Shown in pieces: positions 43,884 to 53,326 of a DNA stretch of 64,000 nucleotides. Origin of the DNA: Saprospiraceae bacterium UBA3362. Lineage in GTDB: Bacteria; Bacteroidota; Bacteroidia; Chitinophagales; Saprospiraceae. The stretch covers positions 1 through 64,000 of the forward strand of contig DEQQ01000095.1 in the NCBI GenBank assembly GCA_002360455.1. The letters are read 5' to 3'. The stretch's first letter is position 1; each line of letters starts with the position of its first letter. The notes under the pieces were generated by a model. It was not told the DNA's origin and searched no databases. It saw only the letters and a program-made list of their open reading frames with translations. The position numbers and the translations under genes were made by a program.

Positions 43884-44809
43884 ACGCAATTGCAGTACAA
43901 GGTTTGAAGAAATCATATCTTCAAGGCAAGGAAACAATTTCAGCTTTGAAGGGCATTGACTTTTCTGTTCATCAAAATGAATTGTTTGGCCTTATTGGAC
44001 CTGATGGAGCAGGCAAGACCAGTATTTTTAGAATTTTGACCTCCTTATTGCTTGCCGATGAAGGGGAAGCCTCTGTTTTTGGATTGGATGTTGTAAAGGA
44101 CTTCAGGGCTTTGCGAAAAATTATTGGGTATATGCCCGGGAAATTTTCTCTGTATCAGGATCTTACCATTCAAGAAAATTTAGAATTTTTTGCTACCATT
44201 TTTGAAACCACAATCGATCAGAATTATGACATGATAAGAGATATTTATGTCATGTTGGAACCTTTCAAGAATCGGAGAGCAGGAAAACTTTCAGGGGGGA
44301 TGAAGCAAAAATTGGCTTTGTGTTGTGCCTTAATTCACAAACCCAAAATCCTCTTTCTTGATGAACCCACTACAGGAGTGGATGCGGTTTCCAGAAAAGA
44401 ATTTTGGGCTACTTTGAAAACCATCCAACAATTGGGTATCAGTATTCTTGTGTCCACACCGTATATGGATGAAGCCATTTTGTGTGATCGAGTAGCTTTG
44501 ATTCAGAATGGGGAAATTTTAGGATTGAACACTCCCGAGGGAATTATTGATTCTTTCGATAGACCTCTTTATGAAGTTTTTACAAATGACAAATTTTCCA
44601 CTCTTCAACAATTGCGAAAACTTGATATTACAGATAAAATTTACCCCTTCGGAGAGAGTTTGCATTGGATAACTAACAATAATATTGAAGAGAAGTTAAT
44701 TTCAGAATTGCAAAAAAGAAAGATCAGTATAAGATTTATTCGAGCTGGAATTGAGGATGTATTTATCCATAAAATGTCAATAAAAGAGCATGAAGCAGAA
44801 CTCCATTGA
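43880..44809 (+). CDS. ABC exporter ATPase 1 (canonical signature, no switch His)
   Basis: 309 residues. Walker A GPDGAGKTS, signature LSGGMKQKL and Walker B ILFLDEPTTGVD are intact. The switch (H-loop) histidine is replaced by Pro (ILVSTPYMDEA). The C-terminal 70 residues form a small extra domain. It corresponds to the first half of E. coli YbhF. The last 20 bp overlap the start of ATPase 2. As a heterodimer with ATPase 2 it would supply the working signature and the weak Walker site. Confidence 0.9.
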   Translation: MNAIAVQGLKKSYLQGKETISALKGIDFSVHQNELFGLIGPDGAGKTSIFRILTSLLLADEGEASVFGLDVVKDFRALRKIIGYMPGKFSLYQDLTIQENLEFFATIFETTIDQNYDMIRDIYVMLEPFKNRRAGKLSGGMKQKLALCCALIHKPKILFLDEPTTGVDAVSRKEFWATLKTIQQLGISILVSTPYMDEAILCDRVALIQNGEILGLNTPEGIIDSFDRPLYEVFTNDKFSTLQQLRKLDITDKIYPFGESLHWITNNNIEEKLISELQKRKISIRFIRAGIEDVFIHKMSIKEHEAELH

Positions 44810-45533
44810 AGTTAAGGATCTTACCAAAAAATTTGGTGATTTTGTAGCTGTAGATCATATCAGCTTTCAAGTTCAGCAAGGTGAAATTTTTGGATTTCTT
44901 GGAGCCAATGGTGCCGGCAAAACTACTGCGATGAAAATGCTTTGCGGGCTTAGTTTTCCTAGCTCTGGCTCTGCCAAAGTTGTTGGATTTGATGTATATA
45001 AAGAAGTAGATTTGATTAAAAAAAATATTGGCTATATGAGCCAAAAATTTTCTTTGTATGAAGATCTTACTATTGCAGAAAACATAAAATTTTATGGAGG
45101 AATTTATGGTTTGAGCCTGTCAGAAATTCAAATTCGGAAAAATAATTTATTGCACAAATTGCAGCTTTCTCATCAGGAGAAAACATTGGTGAGAGAGTTG
45201 CCGTGGGGCTGGAAACAGAAACTTAGTTTTAGTGTGTCTATGTTGCATAATCCGAAGATTGTTTTTTTGGATGAACCCACAGGAGGTGTAGATCCTGTGA
45301 CTCGGAGAGAATTTTGGGAGTTGATTTATGAAGCTGCTGCAGAAGATACTACTATTTTTGTAACTACCCATTATATGGATGAAGCGGAGTACTGTGATCG
45401 AATAAGCATAATGGTGGATGGTTCGATCAGGGAATTGGATTCTCCGACACAAATGAAACAGCGATATCAATGTCAAAGTATGGATGATGTATTCTTACTT
45501 TTGGCAAGAGATGCAAGAAGAAATGGGGATTAG
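44790..45533 (+). CDS. ABC exporter ATPase 2 (degenerate signature, switch His present)
   Basis: 247 residues. Walker A GANGAGKTTA and Walker B IVFLDEPTGGVD are intact, and the switch histidine is present (VTTHYMDEA). The signature is degenerate: ELPWGWKQKL instead of LSGG. It equals the second half of YbhF, where the same change occurs. The start lies inside ATPase 1. Paired with ATPase 1 this gives one full and one degenerate ATP site. Confidence 0.9.
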   Translation: MKQNSIEVKDLTKKFGDFVAVDHISFQVQQGEIFGFLGANGAGKTTAMKMLCGLSFPSSGSAKVVGFDVYKEVDLIKKNIGYMSQKFSLYEDLTIAENIKFYGGIYGLSLSEIQIRKNNLLHKLQLSHQEKTLVRELPWGWKQKLSFSVSMLHNPKIVFLDEPTGGVDPVTRREFWELIYEAAAEDTTIFVTTHYMDEAEYCDRISIMVDGSIRELDSPTQMKQRYQCQSMDDVFLLLARDARRNGD

Positions 45534-45575
45534 TATAAAATGATGAATTGAAAAATTAAGTTTGGAAAAAAAGAG

Positions 45576-46682
45576 ATGAAAACATTTTGGAGTTTTGTGA
45601 AAAAAGAAAGTCTACATATCCTCAGGGATCCAAAGACTCTATTCATATTGCTCGGAATGCCATTAGCCCAGATTTTAATTTTTGGTTTTGCTCTTACGAA
45701 TGAGGTAAAGAATTCTAAGTTGATTGTTGTTGACCAGTCAAAGGATGCCGAAAGCATAACGTTGATACAAAAAATTGACGCCAGCAAATATTTTGATATT
45801 CATTTTGCGGAAGTGGATCCAAATAAAATTGATCAATTGTTTAAAGCTTCCAAGGCAAAAATTGCCTTAATTATTTCTTCAGGATTCAGCGGGCAATTAT
45901 TGCATTCCCACTCGACATCGGTCCAAATTATTTGTGATGCATCAGATCCAAATACAGCTACAGCACAAAGCAATTATTTATCGGCTATCATAGGAGACTA
46001 TCAGAAATCTTTGCTCAGCAGAGGTTCATTGCCTATGACAATAAAACCTGAAGTCAGAATGTTGTACAATCCACAGTTAAAAGGAGTATATAATTTTGTT
46101 CCGGGTGTAATGGCAATGATTCTTTTGCTTATCTGCACATTGATGACATCTGTGTCTATAGTTAAAGAAAAGGAGCTGGGGACTATGGAAGTCCTTTTAA
46201 CTTCGCCGCTTAGACCGGCATTGATCATTGCCGGCAAGGTGATCCCTTATCTTGTATTGTCTATGGGAAATATCTCTACAATTTTATTGCTCAGTTATTT
46301 TGTTTTCGATATGCCGGTTCAGGGAAGTATATTGTTGCTTTATTTTTGCAGCTTCATCTTTATATTGACGGCACTAATTTTAGGAGTATTGATAAGCACC
46401 ATCACAGACTCGCAGATGACGGCAATGTTTATTTCCATGGTGGGAATGTTTTTGCCTACCATCATGTTAAGTGGGTTTATGTTTCCAATAGAAAATATGC
46501 CAAAGCCGCTTCAATTCGTTTCCAATATTGTACCCGCCAAGTACTATTATATTATGGTAAAAAATGTAATGATCAAAGGATTGGGCTTTGCCGGAATTTA
46601 TAAGGAACTTGCTAAACTGTTTTTGCTGATGAGTTTTTTTCTTATCATGTCAATCCGTAAATTTAAAATTCGGCTGGCATGA
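45576..46682 (+). CDS. ABC-2 family permease 1 (YbhS-like)
   Basis: 368 residues. One N-terminal membrane helix (about 25-42), an extracytoplasmic domain of about 130 residues, then five helices with VKEKELGTMEVLLTSPLRP, the signature of ABC-2 exporters, and LSGFMFPIENMP near the end. It overlaps the second permease by 4 bp (ATGA). Both permeases form the membrane pore; the exported compound is unknown (YbhFSR relatives export drugs). Confidence 0.88.
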   Translation: MKTFWSFVKKESLHILRDPKTLFILLGMPLAQILIFGFALTNEVKNSKLIVVDQSKDAESITLIQKIDASKYFDIHFAEVDPNKIDQLFKASKAKIALIISSGFSGQLLHSHSTSVQIICDASDPNTATAQSNYLSAIIGDYQKSLLSRGSLPMTIKPEVRMLYNPQLKGVYNFVPGVMAMILLLICTLMTSVSIVKEKELGTMEVLLTSPLRPALIIAGKVIPYLVLSMGNISTILLLSYFVFDMPVQGSILLLYFCSFIFILTALILGVLISTITDSQMTAMFISMVGMFLPTIMLSGFMFPIENMPKPLQFVSNIVPAKYYYIMVKNVMIKGLGFAGIYKELAKLFLLMSFFLIMSIRKFKIRLA

Positions 46683-47797
46683 AAATGTTGAGATTTTTAT
46701 TGGAGAAGGAATTTCATCAAATCCGCAGGAATCCGGCCATTTTAAGGATGATGTTTATCATGCCCATCATTCAATTAATTGTTTTGCCTTTTGCTGCAAA
46801 TTATGAAGTAAAGGATGTGAAATTGGTTATAGTTGACAATGATCATTCTTCCCTTTCAAGAGAAAGTATTCAGACTATAACAGCTTCAGGATATTTTCAA
46901 TTGGTCAAGATGGCATCTTCTTATAATGAGGCTCTTGGATGGATTGAAAGCGATGAAGCAGATTTGATTTTAGAATTTCCAAATAAGGCCGAGGAAATGT
47001 TAATTCGAGAAGATCAAATCAGCATATATTTGGCCGTAAACGCTATTAATGGGATGAAGGCAAATATTGGAGCATCTTATCTTCAGCAGATTCTTTCCAA
47101 AATCAATGCAAATGTAAGAGAGCAGTGGATTACATTGCCAAGATATTTGCCGGAACCAATTATTGAAGTAAAAAAAAGTTTTTGGTATAATCGATTCATG
47201 GACTACAAACTTTTTATGGTACCCGGAATTCTTACATTGCTGCTAACAATGATAGGGAGTTTTTTGGCCTCTCTTAATATTGTTAGAGAGAAGGAAATTG
47301 GGACCATAGAGCAGATCAATGTGACACCAATTCCAAAAGGAATTTTTATCGCAGGAAAGTTAATTCCCTTTTGGTTGATGTCACAGATCGTTTTAGGTCT
47401 AGGATTATTGGTTGCAAGAGTAATTTATGGTATAGAATCTTGGCCGGTTTTAGCTTGGATTTATTTGTTCAATTCAATTTATATGCTGGCCATACTTGGC
47501 TTAGGATTATTTATATCTACCATTACTGCAAACCAGCAACAAGCGGTTTTGGTTTCTTTCTTTTTTATGATGGTATTTATTTTAATGAGTGGGCTTTATA
47601 CATCGATAGACGCAATGCCCTATTGGGCTAGACTGGTAACGATGTTCAATCCTGTAAGTTATTATGTTGAGTTGATGCGGATGTTGATTATAAAAAGATC
47701 CGGTTTGCATGATATTCTTCCTTTTCTTTGGATTATGATTTTATTTGCTATATTTACACTGAGTATAGCTGTGTTGAATTACAAGAAGAGAGTGTAA
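46679..47797 (+). CDS. ABC-2 family permease 2 (YbhR-like)
   Basis: 372 residues with the same layout: first helix 23-40, external domain, then VREKEIGTIEQINVTPIPKG and MSGLYTSIDAMPYWARL. It is the last gene of the six-gene efflux operon, which starts at the TolC gene. No transcription regulator lies next to the operon, unlike E. coli where a TetR regulator precedes ybhG. Confidence 0.88.
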   Translation: MKMLRFLLEKEFHQIRRNPAILRMMFIMPIIQLIVLPFAANYEVKDVKLVIVDNDHSSLSRESIQTITASGYFQLVKMASSYNEALGWIESDEADLILEFPNKAEEMLIREDQISIYLAVNAINGMKANIGASYLQQILSKINANVREQWITLPRYLPEPIIEVKKSFWYNRFMDYKLFMVPGILTLLLTMIGSFLASLNIVREKEIGTIEQINVTPIPKGIFIAGKLIPFWLMSQIVLGLGLLVARVIYGIESWPVLAWIYLFNSIYMLAILGLGLFISTITANQQQAVLVSFFFMMVFILMSGLYTSIDAMPYWARLVTMFNPVSYYVELMRMLIIKRSGLHDILPFLWIMILFAIFTLSIAVLNYKKRV

Positions 47798-47886
47798 TTT
47801 TTTTTTGTGAAATATGTCTTGGATTCATCAAAGCATATTGCTCGAAGTAATTTGTTCAATCTTTTTAGCCATTCATAATTGAGTAT

Positions 47887-48552
47887 ATGAGTTATTTTAG
47901 CCAAGAGTTCATTCAGTTTTTTATTGATCTGTCAAGACAAAATAATACGACTTGGTTTAACGAACATAGAGCTGAGTATGAAAAATTTGTCAAGAAACCA
48001 TTTGCGGTTTTTGTTCAAGATTTAATTCATCAAATCAACAAATACGATCCGGAGGTTGCAATCAAAGCCGGAGACGCAATCTTACGAATCAATAGAGACA
48101 TTCGTTTTGCCAAGGACAAAACTCCTTACAATACGCATATGGCCGCAGTCATTTCGAGAACCGGTCGCAAAGACAAATCTTACCCTGGAATTTATATCCA
48201 GTTTTCTTCTGAGAATATTTTGTTTTTTGGTGGTGCATATCAACCTGATAGCACTCATTTGGAAAAAATTCGAGAATTGATAGCAAATGATCTTAAGTCC
48301 TTTGCAAAATGTTATCAAAATAAAAAATTCGTTGAGAAATTTGGAATAATACAAGGCGAACAAAGCAAACGTCTATTGAAGAGTCAAATGAGTATTAAGG
48401 AAAAAGAGCCATTAATTGCAAATAAGCAATTTTTTTGGAATGCAAGTTTGGAGTCTTCTTGGATAACGCAACCCAAGCTCATGGAAAAATTAATGGACTT
48501 CTACCTTGCCTCAAAGCCACTAAATGATTTTTTAGTCCAAGCTTGGAAATAA
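47887..48552 (+). CDS. DUF2461 family protein
   Basis: 221 residues, soluble. The family pattern is clear: FFIDLSRQNNTTWFNEHRAEYE, FAVFVQDLI, RINRDIRFAKDKTPYNTHMAA, PGIYIQFSSENILFFGGAY. The fold is unknown to me and no function is established. It is 89 bp downstream of the efflux operon on the same strand but probably independent. Confidence 0.85.
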   Translation: MSYFSQEFIQFFIDLSRQNNTTWFNEHRAEYEKFVKKPFAVFVQDLIHQINKYDPEVAIKAGDAILRINRDIRFAKDKTPYNTHMAAVISRTGRKDKSYPGIYIQFSSENILFFGGAYQPDSTHLEKIRELIANDLKSFAKCYQNKKFVEKFGIIQGEQSKRLLKSQMSIKEKEPLIANKQFFWNASLESSWITQPKLMEKLMDFYLASKPLNDFLVQAWK

Positions 48553-48627
48553 TGTAATCTAATTTCTTGGGATAAAATGGAAACAAATCCCGAGCTTGTT
48601 TATTCAAATTTTATTGTATTCAAATTT

Positions 48628-49458
48628 CTATTGATTTATTCCCTCTTCCAAAAAAGGGCGATACATCATTATTGCATTATTTTCTGTAATCAACTCATTC
48701 GTTTCCTTTTGATTTTGGATATCCAAAATCGTCCGCCATATTTTGTTGTGTCTGGTATATCCGCCCCACCATTGTTGCTTAATCAAATGATCAGTTTCAT
48801 AAACTTTGTATTTTAAGTTTACACTATCCTTGCAATTTATCTCTCCGTTCAAGAATTCATCATCAAGCCAAAGTGCAATTTGAAAAGAATTTAGACTGTT
48901 ATTTTTCAATCTTAAGTCAATATAATTATATGCTAAAGTGGAACCACAGCCAAACGGAATTGTCCTATTGAGGTCTGGAAATACATCATATCCATGCCTC
49001 CATCTTTCTTCTACCAAGAGAGGGCTGTGTAGTGCCATCCAATAAATTAAGTTGCCAAGTTGACACAATCCCCCTCCTATTGCAGTGCCTATCTGCCCAT
49101 TTCTTAAGGCCAATCCTTCTTTATATCCTTTGAATAAAGTGGGCCTGCCAATGGATTTCCAAATTGAAAAAGTTTCTCCGGGTTTAATGATGACATTATT
49201 TATGTGCTTGAGGGCAATACCTAAATTAATCACTTTATTGTGTTGAAGAACCATTTCTACATTCTTCAAGGGTCTTAATAAGATAGATTTGTGTCTGATC
49301 AAATTGTGAGAATATTGAGTAGTTGCATCGTTTTGAGCAAATTTTACTGAAGAAAACAGGTCAACTGCTTTTCTTTTTTTTATAAAGTATTCCTTGCCTA
49401 ATAGGCTTCTCACTTTACTTCTTTGTTTGGGTTTCTCAACATGGTTTTCAAAAAACAT
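48628..49458 (-). CDS. VanW-family protein
   Basis: 276 residues. The VanW domain appears from about 85: NLGIALKHINNVIIKPGETFSIWKSIGRPT, then GGGLCQLGNLIYWMALHS and the Cys-rich end. A basic N-terminal part precedes it. VanW is named from a vancomycin resistance cluster but its biochemical role is unknown; no other van genes are here. No signal peptide is seen. Confidence 0.82.
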   Translation of the reverse strand: MFFENHVEKPKQRSKVRSLLGKEYFIKKRKAVDLFSSVKFAQNDATTQYSHNLIRHKSILLRPLKNVEMVLQHNKVINLGIALKHINNVIIKPGETFSIWKSIGRPTLFKGYKEGLALRNGQIGTAIGGGLCQLGNLIYWMALHSPLLVEERWRHGYDVFPDLNRTIPFGCGSTLAYNYIDLRLKNNSLNSFQIALWLDDEFLNGEINCKDSVNLKYKVYETDHLIKQQWWGGYTRHNKIWRTILDIQNQKETNELITENNAIMMYRPFLEEGINQ

Positions 49459-49722
49459 ATCAGTATATTTATCCTGTTTAAGCTTGTTTAAAGATAGACT
49501 TTATACAGCTAAAGTAGTAAAAAGAAGGCTGATAGCTAGCCATTTTTTGAGATTTGATGCCTGAGGGTTAATCAGCAAAACAGGCTCAAATAAGCTTAAA
49601 CCAGGTCAAAAACCGAGCTCAAATTGTCAATAAAAATTAAAAATGTGCCAAAATTTAACTCTTTTTCAGGCAATTATAAAAAATAGTTTCAAATTTGTTT
49701 GGTTTTTAGAGAACTTGTCGAT
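49459..49722. other. Non-coding region between VanW and rplM
   Basis: Contains A/T-rich sequence and several AAGCTTA-like short repeats, but no open frame that I would call. The rplM promoter follows at its right end. Confidence 0.4.
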
Positions 49723-49730
49723 TACCTTTG
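49723..49730 (+). promoter_or_regulatory. Promoter -7 box of rplM-rpsI
   Basis: TACCTTTG, full match to TANNTTTG. TTTG occurs about 21 bp upstream (49698-49701). The start site would be about 49737, leaving a 50-nt leader before the GTG. Confidence 0.65.
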
Positions 49731-49731
49731 C

Positions 49732-49755
49732 GCTCCCTTTAAAAAGGAGGGAATT
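49732..49755 (+). promoter_or_regulatory. Leader hairpin before rplM, possible ribosomal-protein autoregulatory site
   Basis: GCTCCCTTT followed by AAAAAGGAGGGAA forms a stem (CTCCCTTT with AAAGGAG) at the very start of the L13 mRNA. L13 leader elements have been proposed for Bacteroidia; whether this one belongs to them is unverified. Confidence 0.4.
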
Positions 49756-49785
49756 CTGTTTTATTAACTCATTAAAACTAGTATT

Positions 49786-50229
49786 GTGGATTCATTAAGT
49801 TATAAAACCCAGCATACTCGTCCGGAGGACGTACAGCGCAAGTGGTATGTGGTAGATGCAGAGGGAGAAGTAGTTGGGCGACTTTGCTCAAGAATAGCTT
49901 CTGTCCTAAGAGGAAAGCATCGCGTAGACTTTACTCCTCATGTGGATTGTGGAGATTATGTGATTGTAATCAATGCAGAAAAAATAAGATTCAAGGGAAA
50001 TAAAATGACCGAGAAGATTTATTCTACCTATTCCGGCTATCCGGGAGGACAAAAGAATGCAACTCCAAGAGAATTATTGGCAAAAGTTCCTACCAGAATT
50101 GTAGAAACTGCAGTTCGTAGAATGTTGCCAAAGAATAAATTAGGTGATGCTATGTACAGAAAATTATTTGTTTACACAGGATCTGAGCATTATCATCAAG
50201 CTCAAAAGCCTGAAACTTTAAAATTCTAA
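49786..50229 (+). CDS. rplM: 50S ribosomal protein L13
   Basis: 147 residues with a GTG start. Matches L13: RKWYVVDAEGEVVGRLCSRIAS near the start, FTPHVDCGDYVIVINAEKI, ETAVRRMLPKNKLG, and LFVYTGSEHYHQAQKPE. First gene of the rplM-rpsI pair, which precedes rpsB and tsf. GTG rather than ATG is well supported by the alignment of the N-terminus. Confidence 0.97.
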   Translation: MDSLSYKTQHTRPEDVQRKWYVVDAEGEVVGRLCSRIASVLRGKHRVDFTPHVDCGDYVIVINAEKIRFKGNKMTEKIYSTYSGYPGGQKNATPRELLAKVPTRIVETAVRRMLPKNKLGDAMYRKLFVYTGSEHYHQAQKPETLKF

Positions 50230-50236
50230 TCTGCTT

Positions 50237-50638
50237 ATGGAAATGATTAATGCAGTAGGAAGACGTAAGGCAGCAGTAGCCAGAGTCTTTGTAAAAAAAT
50301 CCGAAGGAAACTCTGAGGTGACCATTAACGGTCGTGCTTTGGCAGAATATTTTCCTATCAAGGATATTGCACAAAAAGTAATGGATCCTCTTAATGTGAT
50401 CAAAGATATGGATGGAACCGCTTCATTCAATATCAATGCGATTTTGGATGGAGGTGGACTAAAAGGCCAAGCAGAAGCTCTGCGTATGGCCATTTCTAGA
50501 GCCTTGTGCAAAGTGAACATCGATTTTAGAAAACCATTGAAGGAAAGACATTTTCTTACAAGAGATTCAAGAGAAGTTGAACGTAAGAAATTCGGTAAGC
50601 GTAAAGCTCGTCGTACTTCACAGTTCTCTAAGCGTTAA
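50237..50638 (+). CDS. rpsI: 30S ribosomal protein S9
   Basis: 133 residues. INAVGRRKAAVARVFVKKSEG at the start and the basic C-terminal tail (KKFGKRKARRTSQFSKR) that reaches the ribosomal P site. It lies 7 bp after rplM, the conserved L13-S9 pair. Confidence 0.97.
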   Translation: MEMINAVGRRKAAVARVFVKKSEGNSEVTINGRALAEYFPIKDIAQKVMDPLNVIKDMDGTASFNINAILDGGGLKGQAEALRMAISRALCKVNIDFRKPLKERHFLTRDSREVERKKFGKRKARRTSQFSKR

Positions 50639-50680
50639 TTTTTTTATTTTATTGTTTCAGCAATTAGTACAAAATAAATC

Positions 50681-51400
50681 ATGGAAAAACCTACATATCA
50701 ACAAATGTTAGAAGCAAGTGTACATTTCGGTCACTTGCGTAAAAAATGGAATCCAAAGATGCGCCCTTATATTTTTAAGGAGCACAAGGGTGTCCACATG
50801 ATCGATCTCAATCGAACCTCGGATTGCGTAGAAAAAGCTGCTCTTGCAATAAAGCAAATAGCGCGTTCCGGTAAAAAAATCATGTTTGTTGCTACAAAAA
50901 AACAAGCTAGAGAAATCGTAGCCAATGCAGCAAAAAGTGTCAATATGCCTTATGTGGTAGATAGATGGTTGGGAGGTATGATGACCAACTTTGCAACGAT
51001 CAGAAGATCTGTAAAGAAACTCAACAACATCGACAGAATGTTGACTGATGCAACAATAACCAACATCACAAAAAAGGAGCGTCTTTCTTTGACTCGCGAA
51101 CGCAATAAGATGGAGAGAGTCCTTGGTGGAGTTGCCAATTTGAATAGACTTCCGTCTGCTATTTTTATTGTGGATATTTTACAAGAGCATCTTGCACTTG
51201 AAGAAGCAGAAAGACTTGGTATCAGAACATTTGCAATGGTGGATACCAACTCAGATCCCAACAAAGTTGAGTTTCCTATCCCTTCCAATGACGACTCTTC
51301 CAAATCTATCGCTCTGATCACCAATTTTTTGGTATCAGCGATCAAAGAAGGATTGGCAGAAAGAGATGGAGATCAAAAAGAAAATGCATCTGAGAATTAA
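50681..51400 (+). CDS. rpsB: 30S ribosomal protein S2
   Basis: 239 residues. Typical features: MLEASVHFGHLRKKWNPKM, IMFVATKKQAREIV, DRWLGGMMTNFATI and GIRTFAMVDTNSDP. Follows rpsI by 42 bp and precedes tsf, the usual order rpsB-tsf. Confidence 0.97.
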   Translation: MEKPTYQQMLEASVHFGHLRKKWNPKMRPYIFKEHKGVHMIDLNRTSDCVEKAALAIKQIARSGKKIMFVATKKQAREIVANAAKSVNMPYVVDRWLGGMMTNFATIRRSVKKLNNIDRMLTDATITNITKKERLSLTRERNKMERVLGGVANLNRLPSAIFIVDILQEHLALEEAERLGIRTFAMVDTNSDPNKVEFPIPSNDDSSKSIALITNFLVSAIKEGLAERDGDQKENASEN

Positions 51401-51437
51401 TTTTATTCTAAAGTATCAATAAAAAGTAAAAAAAAGT

Positions 51438-52274
51438 ATGAGTTATACAATATCAGCAACTGATGTAAAAAATCTTCGTGAAGCAACAGGAGCTGGAATG
51501 ATGGATTGTAAAGCAGCATTGGCAGAAGCGGAAGGAGATTTTGACAAAGCCATTGAAGTATTGCGTAAAAAAGGCCAAAAACTTTCTGTTAAAAGAGCTG
51601 AGCGTGAGGCAAAAGAAGGTGTGGTCTGGGCATTGGTGAATGGAGAAAAAACAAAAGGGATTGTAATTAAATTGGCATCCGAAACTGACTTTGTTTCTAA
51701 AAATGAAGATTTCATCGCAACCGCCAAAAAAATTGCAGACGTTGCTTTACTTACTTTTCCTGATAGCTTGGATGAATTGCTTCAACAAAAGTTTGATGGC
51801 AATGTAAGTATTGGCGACAAAGTTACTGACCTGGTTGCCGCAATCGGTGAAAAAATCGAATTGTCCAATTACGAAAAATTAGAAGCTGCTCAAGTAGAAT
51901 ACTACATCCATATGGGAAATAAAGCAGGAGTATTGGTAGGCTTAAACAAAGCCGGATCCAACTTCTCTGATCCAGGTAAAGATGTTGCTATGCAGGTTGC
52001 CGCAATGAAACCTGTAGCTTTAGATAAAGCAGATGTAGATCCAACGATTATCAACAAAGAAATAGAAATCGGTAAGGAGCAAGCTCGAGCAGAAGGGAAA
52101 CCTGAAGCCATGCTTGAAAAAATTGCAATGGGAAAATTAGAGAAGTTCTACAAAGAAAACACTCTACTGAATCAGCAATTTGTGAAAGATGGTGGACAAA
52201 CCATTTCTTCTTATCTTAAATCTGTAGATAAAGACCTAACGGTGACATCTTTTAAACATGTTATGTTGGGATAA
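51438..52274 (+). CDS. tsf: Elongation factor Ts
   Basis: 278 residues. The UBA-like N-terminus with VKNLREATGAGMMDCKAAL and the core ASETDFVSKNEDF are the hallmark parts. It exchanges GDP for GTP on EF-Tu. Ends the ribosomal operon; a strong terminator follows. Confidence 0.97.
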   Translation: MSYTISATDVKNLREATGAGMMDCKAALAEAEGDFDKAIEVLRKKGQKLSVKRAEREAKEGVVWALVNGEKTKGIVIKLASETDFVSKNEDFIATAKKIADVALLTFPDSLDELLQQKFDGNVSIGDKVTDLVAAIGEKIELSNYEKLEAAQVEYYIHMGNKAGVLVGLNKAGSNFSDPGKDVAMQVAAMKPVALDKADVDPTIINKEIEIGKEQARAEGKPEAMLEKIAMGKLEKFYKENTLLNQQFVKDGGQTISSYLKSVDKDLTVTSFKHVMLG

Positions 52275-52280
52275 AAAAAT

Positions 52281-52317
52281 AAAAAAAAGCGAATGAATTT
52301 TCATTCGCTTTTTTTTT
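52281..52317 (+). terminator. Terminator of the rplM-rpsI-rpsB-tsf operon
   Basis: A 16-bp stem (A-rich half plus AAGCGAATGA with TCATTCGCTT) around a 4-nt loop, then a run of Ts. It starts 7 bp after the tsf stop. Confidence 0.92.
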
Positions 52318-52566
52318 GACCTTTACTTAATTTTAGCCTGTTTTTAAACCCTAAAACCAGATTGAATTGCTTCATCGTTCAAAATATTATGAAGAGTAAT
52401 TTGTCCTGACAAGCTGCAAACCGAAACTATTGCAGGGCACTGCATCAAAAATTTGGTTCGAAGCATGGGCGAATTTATCTCAGAATTTTGGACTATGTTG
52501 TGTTTCGTTTTGGTATAAAATTAAAACATTTAAAACCATAATTTAAAACCAAATAGTTTAATTAAA
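52318..52566. other. Non-coding region before pyrH
   Basis: No open frame or recognised RNA. No good TANNTTTG match; only the AT-rich final 60 bp would fit a promoter. Confidence 0.4.
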
Positions 52567-53271
52567 ATGAAGTTTAACAGAATATTACTCAAACTCAGCG
52601 GGGAATCCTTAATGGGAGAACAAAACTTTGGGATAGATCCAAAGATGTTGATTTATTATGCCCAACAGATAAAGGCCATAGCAGAACAGGGTGTGCAGAT
52701 CGCAGTAGTTATAGGAGGAGGTAATATTTTTAGAGGTCTTGAAGGTGATGAAAGTGGAATCGAAAGAGTACAGGGAGATTATATGGGAATGTTGGCCACC
52801 TGTATCAATGCCATGGCATTGCAGAGCGCGCTTGAGAAACAATCTGTATTCACTAGAATGATCTCTGCTATTGAGATGAGACAGATTGCTGAACCGTATA
52901 TCAGAAGGAGATGCATACGTCATTTAGAAAAAGGAAGAGTGGTGATTTTTTCGGCAGGCACAGGAAATCCCTATTTTACTACAGATTCTGCAGCAGCCCT
53001 AAGAGCCAGTGAAATTGGAGCCAATGTAATTCTCAAAGGCACAAGAGTGGATGGTATTTACGATTCTGATCCAGAGAAGAATCCCAATGCAAAAAAATTT
53101 GAACAAATCAGTTTTGATCAGGTCATTCAAATGAATCTTAAAGTTATGGATATGACCGCTTTTACAATGTGCAAGGAAAACCAAATTCCGATTATTGTTT
53201 TTGATATTAATGTACCCGACAACTTAAAGAAGCTAATCGATGGAGAACAGATAGGAACTTTAGTGCTCTAA
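52567..53271 (+). CDS. pyrH: UMP kinase (uridylate kinase)
   Basis: 234 residues, amino acid kinase fold. LLKLSGESLMG binds phosphate, VVIGGGNIFRG, GTGNPYFTTDSAAALRASEI and KGTRVDGIYDSDPEKNP are the family motifs. Makes UDP for RNA and sugar nucleotides. Genes rpsB-tsf-pyrH are conserved neighbours in many bacteria, here separated by a terminator and 290 bp. Confidence 0.97.
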   Translation: MKFNRILLKLSGESLMGEQNFGIDPKMLIYYAQQIKAIAEQGVQIAVVIGGGNIFRGLEGDESGIERVQGDYMGMLATCINAMALQSALEKQSVFTRMISAIEMRQIAEPYIRRRCIRHLEKGRVVIFSAGTGNPYFTTDSAAALRASEIGANVILKGTRVDGIYDSDPEKNPNAKKFEQISFDQVIQMNLKVMDMTAFTMCKENQIPIIVFDINVPDNLKKLIDGEQIGTLVL

Positions 53272-53326
53272 ATCTCGATTTAAAATAATTGGCTTCATAT
53301 TTGATTTTGTTTTAAAAAACTGAGCG

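Noticed and set aside
48628..49458. Vancomycin resistance locus
   Set aside because: Only the VanW family name links it; no vanHAX, vanRS or related genes are present.
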